From NCBI GenBank assembly GCA_016712505.1, contig JADJQY010000001.1:310001-374000 (forward strand): a stretch of DNA of 64,000 bases, given 5' to 3'. The notes beneath the pieces were generated by a model. It ran no database searches and was not told where the DNA came from. It was given only the letters and a program-made list of their open reading frames with translations. Within the stretch, counting starts at the first letter, position 1; every line of letters begins with the position of its first letter. This DNA is from Candidatus Eiseniibacteriota bacterium (lineage in GTDB: Bacteria > Eisenbacteria > RBG-16-71-46 > CAIMUX01). The translations under genes and the position numbers were made by a program. Positions 7,758 through 16,294 of the stretch are shown here, one piece after another.

Positions 7758-9857
7758 TCACTGGTGAGACCATGCTCCTCTCCAAGACGCGCGCCTGATG
7801 TTCAATGAGCGCTCCAGGAGAGGTTTCGCCTCGTCCGGTCGATTCTGACGCAGCAGGTGGGAGGCAAGATTGTTCAGCGTCGCTGCGACGATCGTGGAGC
7901 TGTCTCCATTCTGGCGCTCGCGGACCTCGAGTACCGCCCGGTGAAGCGACTCGGCTACCGGGTACCGCCCGACGTCTTCCATATGGATCGCGAGGTTGTT
8001 GAGCGCCGACAAGGTCTTCTCCGCGTGCTCGCCGTAGGCGCGACGGCAGAGGCGAACCGCTTCGCGGTGCAGCGGCTCGGCCTCGGCGAACCGCCCCATG
8101 CTGGAGTAGAACGAGGCCAGCCCAAGCATCGATCCGATCGTCTCGTCGTGATTCGCTCCGAGCAGGGCCCGACGTCCGCGATAGGCCCGCAGGTGGAGTG
8201 ACTCGGCTTCGGCGAACCGTCCGAGATCGAAGGCCACCTCGGCGAGGAGCGCCATCGGCTGATAGGCTTCACGGGATTCAGGGCCGAACAGCGACGAGCG
8301 CTCCCGCATCGAACGCTCGAGGAGCGAATCGGCTCGCTGGGTCTCGCCCAGGCCACGGTAGGTCCAACCGATCTCATAGAGTAGCCGCGATGCGAGCTTC
8401 GGCTGCTGCATGAAGGTCTCGTCGATCGATCCGGCTGCTCCCTCCAGTACTTGTCGGACCGTGACATCTCGTCCCAGGTGGTCGGGATCGACCGCGGTGA
8501 GCATGCGGGCCAGAAAGTCGGTCACGGTCTCGGCCTCGCCACGAGCCTCCTCGGCCTTCTGGCGGGCGGCCTCCGACAGCGCACGCTGTCGATTCGACTC
8601 GATGAGCGCGATCGTAACTCCGGCGGTGACGCCCAGGATTCCGACCAGCACGGCGGCACCGATGGCGAAGGCGATCCGGTGGCGGCGGGCATATTTGCGT
8701 GCCCGATAACCCAGGCTGGGCGGACCGGCGGAGACCGGCTCGTCCCGCAGAAACCGGCCGATGTCATCGGACAGCTCGCTGATTGCCTGATAGCGCCGCC
8801 CGCGATCGTGTTCCATGGCTTTCATGATGATCCAGTCCGGGTCGCCGTTCAGCACCCGCGCGAGCTCGCGGTTCGTGTCGACCCGTCGTTGTCGCGCCAC
8901 GTCCGGGTCGACATTGGCTGTGGTCACCCGACGGCTCGGCCGGACACTCGGTGCCTCCGGGGGCGCGTGGGTCCGCCCGGCCGCCGCGCTTCGACCTGGC
9001 GAGACGGCGTCGAACGGGAGGATGCCGGTGAGGAGAAAGTGGAGCGTGACGCCGAGAGAGTAGACGTCCGTTCGTGTATCCACATCGATTCCTCCCGAGG
9101 CTGCCTGTTCCGGGCTCATGTACTCGGGAGTTCCGATCACCTGACCGAACCGAGTGATCGCCGTGCCCACCGCCATCTCGGTGGCCGTCGCCTTGGCGAT
9201 GCCAAAGTCGATGACCTTCGGGACCGGTTTCCCATCAGCAGTGGCGATCAGGATGTTCGAAGGCTTGAGATCGCGGTGGATGATCCCCTTCTGGTGCGCA
9301 TGTTGTACCGCCTGGCAGACCGGGATCATGAGCGCCATCCGGGCGCGGAGGTCGAGCCGTTCGCGGTCGCAGTAGTCCGTGATCGGGAGTCCGTTGACGT
9401 ACTCCATCACGAAGTACGGTCGTCCACGGTCGGTCACGCCGGCATCGAGCACCCGGGCGACATTCGGGTGATCGATCCGCGCGAGTGCCTGGCGCTCGAT
9501 CTCGAAGCGGCTCAGCACCGCTTTCGAGTCCATGCCGGCTTTCAAGACCTTGATCGCGACCTGGCGCTGGATCGGCCGGAGCTGTTCGGCCAGGTAGATG
9601 ATGCCGAACCCGCCTTCCCCGATCCGCGCGAGAACTCGGTACGGCCCGATCTGCTGCGGCGAATCCTCGATCGGGGTGTAGATCGGCAGGCTCAGCGGGG
9701 AGTCCGCGGAGTCCTGGGCCAGGAGCTCGTCGACCTCTCGTCTCAGCGCAGGGTCGTCGGTGCACCGCGCATCGAGGAAAGCGGCGCGCTCCGGCGGCGC
9801 CAGCTCGAGGGCCTCCATGAAGAGCCGCTCGAGCCTCTGAAAGCGCTCCCGACTCAC
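7758..9857 (-). CDS. serine/threonine protein kinase with C-terminal TPRs (3' end frameshifted)
   Basis: 699 residues as read. The kinase domain spans about 70-350: glycine loop IGEGGFGIIYLAEQ, VAIK lysine, HRDLKPSNIL catalytic loop, DFG in VIDFGIAKA, and MSPEQAA activation segment. One transmembrane helix follows (about 395-418, AFAIGAAVLVGILG), then TPR units. This is the PknB-like architecture with a cytoplasmic kinase and a distal TPR sensor. The last residues after SLNIRR are out of frame; the repeats resume in another frame at 7160-7788. It lies 33 bases downstream of an ECF sigma gene, a pairing common in Planctomycetes, Acidobacteria and related groups. Confidence 0.9.
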   Translation of the reverse strand: MSRERFQRLERLFMEALELAPPERAAFLDARCTDDPALRREVDELLAQDSADSPLSLPIYTPIEDSPQQIGPYRVLARIGEGGFGIIYLAEQLRPIQRQVAIKVLKAGMDSKAVLSRFEIERQALARIDHPNVARVLDAGVTDRGRPYFVMEYVNGLPITDYCDRERLDLRARMALMIPVCQAVQHAHQKGIIHRDLKPSNILIATADGKPVPKVIDFGIAKATATEMAVGTAITRFGQVIGTPEYMSPEQAASGGIDVDTRTDVYSLGVTLHFLLTGILPFDAVSPGRSAAAGRTHAPPEAPSVRPSRRVTTANVDPDVARQRRVDTNRELARVLNGDPDWIIMKAMEHDRGRRYQAISELSDDIGRFLRDEPVSAGPPSLGYRARKYARRHRIAFAIGAAVLVGILGVTAGVTIALIESNRQRALSEAARQKAEEARGEAETVTDFLARMLTAVDPDHLGRDVTVRQVLEGAAGSIDETFMQQPKLASRLLYEIGWTYRGLGETQRADSLLERSMRERSSLFGPESREAYQPMALLAEVAFDLGRFAEAESLHLRAYRGRRALLGANHDETIGSMLGLASFYSSMGRFAEAEPLHREAVRLCRRAYGEHAEKTLSALNNLAIHMEDVGRYPVAESLHRAVLEVRERQNGDSSTIVAATLNNLASHLLRQNRPDEAKPLLERSLNIRRASWRGAWSHQ

Positions 9858-9890
9858 CGCTCCGATCCCACGGTAGGTACCGGGATCGGC

Positions 9891-10463
9891 TCAGAGGCCA
9901 TCGCGCGGAGAGGCTTGGTGTTGGAGGAGCCAGGCGCGCAGGAAGCGCCAGCGTCTTTCGATGGTTCGCTCCGAGACGCCAAGGGCGTCGGCCACCTCGG
10001 ATTGGGAAAAGCCCGCGAAGTACCGCAACATCACGATGCGGTGCCCCTCCGGATCTTCGATCTCCAGCGTGTCGAGCGCCTGGTTCAGAGCCAGGATGTC
10101 CTCGACCGGGGTTTCCACGACCAGTCCAACGTCCTCGAGTTCGACCCGGTCAAGGTCCCCCCCGTGCTTGATCCTCGACTTCCGACGCGCTGCATCGACG
10201 AGTATGTCGCGCATCGCCCGCGCGGCGAAGATGAAGAACTGCGTGCGGCTCTCGTAGCCCAGGGGCTGGCTCTCGTTGACCGCGAGGTAGGCCTCATGGA
10301 CCAGTGCGGTGGCCTGGAGCGTCTGGCCGGGGGGCAGCTTCGCCATCCGAGCGGAGGCAAGGCGTCTCAACTCGTGGTACACGAGCGGCAGCACCTCTCG
10401 GGCCGCGATGCGGTCTCCCTCGGCAGCTCGATTGAGCAGGACGGTGACGGTCTTGGACTCCAC
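9891..10463 (-). CDS. ECF-type RNA polymerase sigma factor (TIGR02999-like)
   Basis: 190 residues from a GTG at 10463, chosen because GGGAGAG lies 5 bases upstream and conserved sequence begins there; the frame is open to 10688 without homologous-looking sequence. Region 2 includes LPLVYHELRRLASARM and TLQATALVHEAYLAV, typical of the TIGR02999 group. Region 4 includes YFAGFSQSEVADALGVSERTIERRW, a helix-turn-helix for the -35 element. No anti-sigma gene is adjacent; the downstream TPR kinase is the likely partner in control. Confidence 0.9.
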   Translation of the reverse strand: MESKTVTVLLNRAAEGDRIAAREVLPLVYHELRRLASARMAKLPPGQTLQATALVHEAYLAVNESQPLGYESRTQFFIFAARAMRDILVDAARRKSRIKHGGDLDRVELEDVGLVVETPVEDILALNQALDTLEIEDPEGHRIVMLRYFAGFSQSEVADALGVSERTIERRWRFLRAWLLQHQASPRDGL

Positions 10464-10909
10464 GGATCTCTCCCGGCGGCGAACGTAGCAAGGCGCCAAG
10501 AGTCCATTATCGAGACCGGGATCTACGGGTCGCGACCGCGATTTTTGTCGGACAGAAGTTTTTCTGTCGGGTCGCGGGCCATTTCGACGGATATCCCTAT
10601 GCAGGGCCGGTGCGGAGTTCGGCGGGTGGGGTGCGGACCCCTGAACCGCATCTCGTCCAGACTCCGGGCCGACGCTGCGAAACCCCACAGTCCTGGACGC
10701 TCTCGGGCCAGCCTCGGTTGGTCCTGGCTTCGGTCAGGCACGACGCGGTTTTGGGGGTTGCGCACGAACTGATACCCCGCTGTCCCGCTTGCGCGATCCA
10801 CAAAGCGGCGTTGAAGTCTGCGGCCCGCGGATGTCGATGGGCCCATCGGCGCCGCGGGCTCGCGACTTTTTCTCCCATCGAACAATTTGCTTCCGTCGGC
10901 CGCGGCAAA
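10464..10909. other. 446-base divergent intergenic region
   Basis: This lies between the sigma factor and the ArsR-SRPBCC gene; I see no convincing gene. It holds a perfect 7-bp hairpin with a GTTT loop (GACAGAA 10551-10557, TTCTGTC 10562-10568), flanked by two copies of GGGTCGCG about 42 bases apart (starting near 10528 and 10569). On the minus strand a GATAAT-like hexamer lies about 40 bases before the sigma start and could be its -10 element. Confidence 0.5.
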
Positions 10910-10929
10910 ATGTGACCATTCGGTCACAT
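10910..10929. promoter_or_regulatory. perfect palindrome overlapping the ArsR-SRPBCC start codon
   Basis: ATGTGACC (10910-10917), 4-base spacer ATTC, GGTCACAT (10922-10929). The right arm contains the first two bases of the ATG at 10928. Size, symmetry and position fit an autoregulatory operator for the winged-helix domain encoded immediately after it. Confidence 0.65.
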
Positions 10930-11764
10930 GATTGTTTCAAGCCGGAACCGAAGAGTCGCGACCCCAGACCAGCTCGTCTGGCGGGCTCTGGGTGACCCGA
11001 CGCGACGAGCGATCCTTGACCTACTCCGCCAGGAGCCTCGCTCCACCGGGGAACTGGCGCGTTGTCTTTCGACCAGCCGGTACAGCGTGATGAAGCACCT
11101 CGGAGTCATGGTCCGGGCCGGTTTGATCGTGATCCGAAAGGAGGGCCGAACGCGCTGGAATCACCTCAACGCCGTTCCTCTGCAACAGGTGTACGAGCGC
11201 TGGGTGCGCCCCTACGAAGGCCGGTGGGCCGGCTCTCTACTCGCGATGAAGGGAGTGGCGGAGCGGGCGCTCGCGAGCGAATGCAACCAACGAACAGGAG
11301 AAGATGCCATGGTCCCTGCTCTCAACGTCATTCGACTGGAAATGGAGGTGCCGATCGCGGCGCCGGTAGACCTGGTCTGGAAGATCCTGATCGAGCAGAC
11401 CGATCGCTGGTGGCACAGGGATATGCATGTCCTGAGCGAGCCGCTGGCGATGATCCTGGAACCTCAGGCCGGGGGACGCCTCTTCGAGCGGGGGGCTGAC
11501 GGTTCCGAAGTCTTGTGGGGAGTGGTGAACGAGTTGCTCCCGGGAAGGTCCGTTTCGATCACCGGCCACCTGACCCCGAAGTTCGGCGGACCGGCGGTGA
11601 CGATGTTCACCTGGTCCTTGGAGACCGTCGGGGGACACACCCTGCTGCGACTCACGGACTGCGTGATGGGGAGAGTCGACGAGTCGCTTGCGGAATCGCT
11701 CGAGAGCGGGTGGAGTCTGCTGTTCAACCTCGGCTTCAAACCGTTCGTCGAGGCGGCAAACTAG
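10928..11764 (+). CDS. ArsR-family winged-helix regulator fused to an SRPBCC (AHSA1-like) domain
   Basis: 278 residues. An ArsR helix-turn-helix spans about 12-95 (RALGDPTRRAILDLLRQ, STGELARCLSTSRYSVMKHL). It has no CxC metal motif, so it is a non-metal ArsR of the type usually encoded beside AHSA1/SRPBCC genes. The SRPBCC domain spans about 130-275 (VPIAAPVDLVWKILIEQTDRWW, GGRLFERGADGSEVLWGVV). In most genomes these are two overlapping genes; here they are one frame. An internal ATG at 11309 with AGGAG about 9 bases upstream could yield a free SRPBCC protein as well. The gene starts inside the palindrome at 10910-10929. Confidence 0.82.
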   Translation: MIVSSRNRRVATPDQLVWRALGDPTRRAILDLLRQEPRSTGELARCLSTSRYSVMKHLGVMVRAGLIVIRKEGRTRWNHLNAVPLQQVYERWVRPYEGRWAGSLLAMKGVAERALASECNQRTGEDAMVPALNVIRLEMEVPIAAPVDLVWKILIEQTDRWWHRDMHVLSEPLAMILEPQAGGRLFERGADGSEVLWGVVNELLPGRSVSITGHLTPKFGGPAVTMFTWSLETVGGHTLLRLTDCVMGRVDESLAESLESGWSLLFNLGFKPFVEAAN

Positions 11765-11771
11765 CACCCCG

Positions 11772-12227
11772 CTATGCGGTCGAGACACCGAGCAGGCGCC
11801 GAGCGCGGCGAGCACGGGTATCCGAAGCCCTGCCCCCCGCTACCTCTTCCCGCACCGTGCGTTGCTGCGCTTCGGACATTCGCTCCCACACCTCCCGTGC
11901 GTGTTCGAAACCCTCGAGCACGGCACGAAGTTCAGCCGGAAGGACGGCCGGCGCGGGGTGAAGCACCAGGTCCACGGTGTCACCGACATCGACCTGTGCC
12001 TTGAGGCAAACCGCGTGCGTGATCGTGAGAATCCAGCGATCATCGTCCCAACGCTTCACCGGACGCCGTCCGATCTCGACTCCGTTCAGCTTCCCGCACA
12101 GAAACGTCGTTCCGGTGAGCCCAAAGGGGAACAGCAGGACGGCCGGAATCACGACGTGCCGCGGCAGCGTCGGAAGCCTGCGCTCGATCTTGGCGCGGAG
12201 GCGGAGTTTGTCTAGCCTCGGAGGCAT
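11772..12227 (-). CDS. YdeI/OmpD-associated, DUF1905-type protein
   Basis: 151 residues from the ATG at 12227. The first half is a DUF1905 domain (HVVIPAVLLFPFGLTGTTFL, GRRPVKRWDDDRWILTI, VGDTVDLVLHPAP). The second half carries the YdeI-type helical block WERMSEAQQRTVREEVAGG with a trailing Arg-rich helix. Such proteins are small, cytosolic, and of uncertain role; YdeI of Bacillus and Escherichia are linked to cationic peptide or bacteriocin tolerance. It is convergent with the ArsR-SRPBCC gene (8-base gap). Confidence 0.75.
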   Translation of the reverse strand: MPPRLDKLRLRAKIERRLPTLPRHVVIPAVLLFPFGLTGTTFLCGKLNGVEIGRRPVKRWDDDRWILTITHAVCLKAQVDVGDTVDLVLHPAPAVLPAELRAVLEGFEHAREVWERMSEAQQRTVREEVAGGRASDTRARRARRLLGVSTA

Positions 12228-12503
12228 GCCTTGGATTTCAAGTGTTGACCTCGACCAGATACCGAGCCCGATGAAAGCGAGAACGAGTCTGGACGAGAGC
12301 GGCTTGCTCGGCAAGGGGTGGAATCGCTCAGCGCTGAACCGATAGATCTCAACGCATTGAGATCCAGCCCTCCTTATGCAGGCAGGGACGCTGACGGCAA
12401 CGCCTGGTGTTCAGTAGCGGGAGCGCTGATCGAAACTGGAGCCGCCGCCGATCCGCGCCGATCCATACCGTGGTTCCACTACGGGAGCCAAAGGGGGGCA
12501 ATA

Positions 12504-12926
12504 GTGCACTGGGCGATGGAGTACCGACCGGAGCAGCGTGTGGTCTGGGTCCGGACCGAGGGGCGGACAACCACCGAGGATGTGGCCCGACTCGAGGCGG
12601 AATGTGCACGCACCGCGAGGGAGCATGGCGCGCGCGGCTACCTGTTCGACCACCGTGCGCTGGAGACTTTCCTCTCCGACATCGACATCTACGATGGGCC
12701 GAGCCGCCTGGAGAAGGTGGAAGCGTCACGGGCGATGCTTGCCGCTATCCTCATCCGGGACGAAAAGCCGATGCTCGAGGCCTTCGCTTTCCTCGCCGAT
12801 GTCATGAACAACCGTGGATTCGTCGTTCGCCTCTTCACCGACGAGTTGAGGGCGTTTGATTGGCTCGAAAAAGAAGGCCGCCCCTCTCCCGCTAGCGTTC
12901 CTCTCGCACCACGAGGCACCCGCTGA
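12504..12926 (+). CDS. SpoIIAA-like/STAS-fold protein
   Basis: 140 residues from a GTG at 12504, preceded by a purine tract AAGGGGGG with 5-base spacing; upstream reading in the same frame (to 12318) lacks any ribosome site. The sequence shows alternating strands and helices: RVVWVRTEGRTTTEDVARLE, ARGYLFDHRALETFLSD, FVVRLFTDELRAFDWLEKE. This fits the SpoIIAA-like group found in many environmental bacteria, without the phosphorylatable Ser of true anti-anti-sigma factors being obvious. The 3' end overlaps the convergent RDD gene by 35 bases. Confidence 0.65.
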   Translation: MHWAMEYRPEQRVVWVRTEGRTTTEDVARLEAECARTAREHGARGYLFDHRALETFLSDIDIYDGPSRLEKVEASRAMLAAILIRDEKPMLEAFAFLADVMNNRGFVVRLFTDELRAFDWLEKEGRPSPASVPLAPRGTR

Positions 12927-13644
12927 GCCAATCGTGGAGGGCCTGCTTGCGAGGAGAGATCGCGCACATGAGAAACCCGAGTCCGAACCCGAGCAGTGAA
13001 AGGAGCTTCCCCAGCTGGCGCACGAACGACTGCGGAAGCGAGAGCCGGATCCCGTCGATGCTCGTGACCCGAATCCTCCAGGCCCGCTTTCCCAGGGTCG
13101 CCTGCCACGGAGATGCTTCGCACACCGCCGAGTAGATGAGATAGGCGCCGATGAAGGCGGCGGCGATGAATGGATCCGGCTGCCAGACGTCGACCGCCTT
13201 TCCCGGCTGCATACGGAACATGACGAGCGGTGTCACGAGCGCGTTGGCGATCAGGTCGTCGATCACGAACGCGCCCACGCGTAGGAGGAGCCCGGCGTAG
13301 CCGACGCCGCCGGCGGCACGTGAGGTGCCCACGCTCGGGCCTGCTGCAGGATCGGCGGAACCGGTCGACTCGATCTCGGTTGTCGGGGCGGCGGGCACTG
13401 GGGAATCGGCTGGGTCCAATCGGGCGCTCGACATCGGGTTGGACCTGCCACCCAACTCCGGCAGGTCTCCCGCCCGGGTCCACTCCTCGAGTCCGGCGCG
13501 CCAGAGGAGATCGTCCGCGCCGAAGAAGCCGGACTCCAGCCACGCGCGCACCGAACGCTCCGGAACCGGTCCGAACTGCCGACCACCCTTCAGGTAGTAC
13601 CATGTCGTCTCCTCGATGGGAACGTTGCTGATTCCGGATTCCAT
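12892..13644 (-). CDS. RDD-family membrane protein with N-terminal GYF_2 domain
   Basis: 250 residues. A GYF_2-like domain spans about 12-65 (TWYYLKGGRQFGPVPERSVR, WRAGLEEWTRAGD). A Pro/Ala linker follows, then the RDD domain (about 115-248): GLLLRVGAFVIDDLIANAL with the R-D pair, and SPWQATLGKRAWRIRVTSID, a typical RDD second block. The C-terminal RKQALHDWLSGCLVV is the RDD closing motif. The protein sits in the inner membrane with unknown transport or scaffolding role. It starts 13 bases after the expected true end of the antiporter gene. Confidence 0.85.
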   Translation of the reverse strand: MESGISNVPIEETTWYYLKGGRQFGPVPERSVRAWLESGFFGADDLLWRAGLEEWTRAGDLPELGGRSNPMSSARLDPADSPVPAAPTTEIESTGSADPAAGPSVGTSRAAGGVGYAGLLLRVGAFVIDDLIANALVTPLVMFRMQPGKAVDVWQPDPFIAAAFIGAYLIYSAVCEASPWQATLGKRAWRIRVTSIDGIRLSLPQSFVRQLGKLLSLLGFGLGFLMCAISPRKQALHDWLSGCLVVREER

Positions 13645-15077
13645 TCAGGCAACTCCCTAGCGAAAGAAGACCAAAGTGATGATGACGAACATCGGGACCA
13701 GGATACCCACCGACCAGGCCATGTAGCCAAAAAGCTCGGCATGACGATCTTCCGCTCTTCCGCAATCGCCTTCACCATGAAATTGGGTCCATTCCCGATA
13801 TAGCTGTTGGCTCCCATGAACACCGCCCCGAGGCTGATCGCGCGCAAGAGCTGCGCACCCTCTTCGTGCTCGATCAGGGCGAGCAGCGAACCTCCGTGCT
13901 CTCCCCCCAGATCATGGAGTCCGAGAGCGAGCGAGGCAAAGGTCAGGTAGGTTGGCGCGTTGTCCAGAAAGGAAGAGAGTCCGCCGGTGAGCCAGAAGAA
14001 CTGCCACGGCTCGCTCACCCCGAGTTCAGCCCCCCTCGCTTCGAGGATCAGCAGTGCCGGTACCATGGCGACGAAGATCCCGGCGAAGAGAATCGCCACC
14101 TCGTTGATGGGATAGAAGGTGAAACGGTTGCGATCGCGGATCCACCGTTTGGTTGAGGCATAGCTGCCGACGGCCAGCAAGACCATGGCAACGATTCGCG
14201 GCGCGAGCGGGAGAAAGACGGAAGCCAAGACTCCGAGCAGAAAGAGTAGATTGTGGAGCCCGGCAAAGTGGAGAGGTCGCCGGTGATCGAGGTCGAGGCG
14301 AAGTGCCTGACGGGTTTCCTTTCGAACGGCGATCGTGTCGACCACGAAGAAGGTAGTCAGGAGCATCGCCATCATGAGGAGCCACTCCGGGAAGAGGCCG
14401 AACGTCCAGGTGAACGGGACGCCGCGAAGAAAGCCGAGGAAGAGCGGCGGATCACCCAACGGAGTGAGGCATCCCCCCACGTTGCTGACCACGAAGATGA
14501 AGAAGATCGGGATATGAAGCTTTCGCTCCCGCTCCAGGTTGGTCTCGAGGAGCGGTCGAATCAGCAAGACGCTCGCCCCGGTCGTTCCGATCAGGTTGGC
14601 CAGCACCCCTCCGATCAGCAGGAAGGTCGTATTTACCCGGGGCGTTGCTCGGAGATCCCCGGAAATGAGAACCCCCCCCGAGATGATATACAGGCTTCCG
14701 AGCAACGCGATGAAGGCGACGTACTCCACCATGGTGTGGCCTAAGTGCCCGGGGTCGTTTCGCAGGAACCAGAGCGCAACCGGGGCAGCCAGGCCCCAGG
14801 ATACCGCCGCCTTGTGGCGCAGCTTCTCCCAGGGATGGCCCCAGACCAGCGGAAGGACCGCTATCGCCAAGAGGAGCAGCGCGAACGGGATCACAGCGAA
14901 GAGCGGGAGGCTGCTCCCGACGGAGGGTTGGTGAGCTGCCGCTGGCGTGGTTGCGAAGACCGGGCTCACGAATGGGCCGACGGCCAGAGCCTCGACGACC
15001 AGAGTCCCCAGACATCGCAGTCGCCACTTTCGACCTTCTCTTGCCCCCTGGGAGCACGGCGCGACTGGAGCGATCAT
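13590..15077 (-). CDS. NhaD-type sodium:proton antiporter (C-terminus frameshifted)
   Basis: 495 residues as read, with a signal-like N-terminus and about 12 hydrophobic helices. Signature blocks are SNVGGCLTPLGDPPLFLGF and GANSYIGNGPNFMVKAIAEE, characteristic of NhaD/CitM-superfamily Na+/H+ antiporters. The start is secure: GGTAAGGAGGT precedes ATG 15077. After IVMPSF the frame turns into Arg/Ser-rich sequence. One extra base in the A5 run at 13729-13733 restores a hydrophobic last helix (FGYMAWSVGILVPMFVIITL) ending at a TAG at 13657. That true end would also remove the 55-base overlap with the RDD gene. Confidence 0.85.
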   Translation of the reverse strand: MIAPVAPCSQGAREGRKWRLRCLGTLVVEALAVGPFVSPVFATTPAAAHQPSVGSSLPLFAVIPFALLLLAIAVLPLVWGHPWEKLRHKAAVSWGLAAPVALWFLRNDPGHLGHTMVEYVAFIALLGSLYIISGGVLISGDLRATPRVNTTFLLIGGVLANLIGTTGASVLLIRPLLETNLERERKLHIPIFFIFVVSNVGGCLTPLGDPPLFLGFLRGVPFTWTFGLFPEWLLMMAMLLTTFFVVDTIAVRKETRQALRLDLDHRRPLHFAGLHNLLFLLGVLASVFLPLAPRIVAMVLLAVGSYASTKRWIRDRNRFTFYPINEVAILFAGIFVAMVPALLILEARGAELGVSEPWQFFWLTGGLSSFLDNAPTYLTFASLALGLHDLGGEHGGSLLALIEHEEGAQLLRAISLGAVFMGANSYIGNGPNFMVKAIAEERKIVMPSFLATWPGRWVSWSRCSSSSLWSSFARELPEWNPESATFPSRRRHGTT

Positions 15078-15268
15078 TTGACCTCCTTACCTGAGCGGCG
15101 AGAATAGGAACCACCCTTCCGACCAGCAACCCGATTCGCGAGATTCCGACCGAATGATCCCCTCGACCTCGCAGCAGTTCAGGTCTCGGGGTACGGTCTT
15201 CTCTGGTACGCGCGCCCGGCTCCCGATATTCTCCCCTTCCTGTAACCTGAGGGGGCTCACGAAACGAG
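15078..15268 (-). promoter_or_regulatory. long 5' leader of the antiporter gene
   Basis: The 191-base divergent gap holds several short inverted repeats when read on the minus strand, for example GACCT...AGGTC around a GAACTGCTGCG loop and TCGGG...CCCGA enclosing two GTAC blocks. It ends in a strong TAAGGAGGT ribosome site. Sodium antiporter genes are often under Na+ or Li+ riboswitches, but I cannot match this leader to a known motif. It also contains the promoter of the plus-strand gene at 15269. Confidence 0.3.
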
Positions 15269-16150
15269 ATGAACCGATCCATACCGACTCCGACTCAGCC
15301 CCGGCCGGGCCGATGTCTCGCTCCTGAGGACTCGCGGGCTGCCAGGGTTTGGCTCTTTCTCTGTCTTCTCGTTCTCGCCCTGGCTGCGGTGCGACCGGCC
15401 GAGGCGGAGCCGAAGCTCGATCGCCAACCTCGCGCCGAGCGACCGGTTCAACTCGCCCAGAGTGCGAAGAGGGGCGGTAAGAAGACGGATGCACCGAATC
15501 CCGCCGACACACGCGAGGAGGCGGCACGACTGCTGCGGGAGAACGAGATCCTGGCCCGCCGGGCTGCGCTGGCCAGCGCCGACTCGTTCTATCTCCTGCT
15601 CGACCCGGGCAGAAACCGACTGATGCTCAAGCTTCAGGCTGCGACGCTCCAAGACTATGGAGTGCTGGGGCTGGAGGTGGGCGCACCGCGGGTCCTGTTT
15701 GTCCCGCGTCCGCTGCCGAAGGATTGGCAGGGGCGAATCTGGAAGCGGGGCGAACTCGACCCTCCCCGGGATCTCGATCGCAAGGAGATCGTCATCTCGA
15801 CGCTCGGAGACACGGCTTACGCCGATTCGGTCACCACGTCATTCGGGATTCCGTTGACCCCCGACGAAAAGTACCCGGTGCCGCCGCGGTACCACATTCG
15901 TTACGAGGGAGGGCTCTCACTCGAGGTTCGACTTCCAACCGCGACCGACTCGATCGGCTTGATCGAGAACACGTTCAGCCGACGCACGCACGCCTGGTGG
16001 GCGGATCTGAAGGACGCCCTTCGCCCAAGTGAACGGAGCGACCGAGTCCGCCTTCGCGTGATCCTATCGAAGGACGATGCAAAGTCGCTCTACCGCGCGA
16101 TCCCCCCGGATACCAAGCTCCTGATTGTGCCCGGGGGGCCGGTCTCGTGA
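15269..16150 (+). CDS. secreted protein of unknown function in L,D-transpeptidase cluster
   Basis: 293 residues. A cleavable signal peptide is likely (hydrophobic core about 27-42, then AEAEP). A basic low-complexity linker follows (RGGKKTDAPN), then a globular region from about 80. The segment SADSFYLLLDPGRNRLMLKL looks like the first strands of a YkuD domain (compare YLVIDQTQNRLYIRKG in the transpeptidase at 18594). The HxGxx(...)SxGC catalytic signature is absent, so it may be a degenerate or regulatory paralogue. Three related envelope genes follow on the same strand. Confidence 0.6.
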   Translation: MNRSIPTPTQPRPGRCLAPEDSRAARVWLFLCLLVLALAAVRPAEAEPKLDRQPRAERPVQLAQSAKRGGKKTDAPNPADTREEAARLLRENEILARRAALASADSFYLLLDPGRNRLMLKLQAATLQDYGVLGLEVGAPRVLFVPRPLPKDWQGRIWKRGELDPPRDLDRKEIVISTLGDTAYADSVTTSFGIPLTPDEKYPVPPRYHIRYEGGLSLEVRLPTATDSIGLIENTFSRRTHAWWADLKDALRPSERSDRVRLRVILSKDDAKSLYRAIPPDTKLLIVPGGPVS

Positions 16151-16294
16151 GCGGTTGGCCGTAGAAATCAATGAAATGAAGTCGAGGTACGGCCAGCAGG
16201 TGCGCGGTCGCGACGGGCACAACCAAGCGTAACCGACAGTATTGCATTGAGTTAATGCGAGAACGGCCGAGGTCGGTACGGACAGAACCAATCC

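Noticed and set aside
8451..10772. Very long plus-strand open frame (773 codons) opposite the kinase and sigma factor
   Set aside because: It is antisense to two clear genes, lacks any domain or ribosome site, and reflects codon bias of GC-rich genes read backwards.
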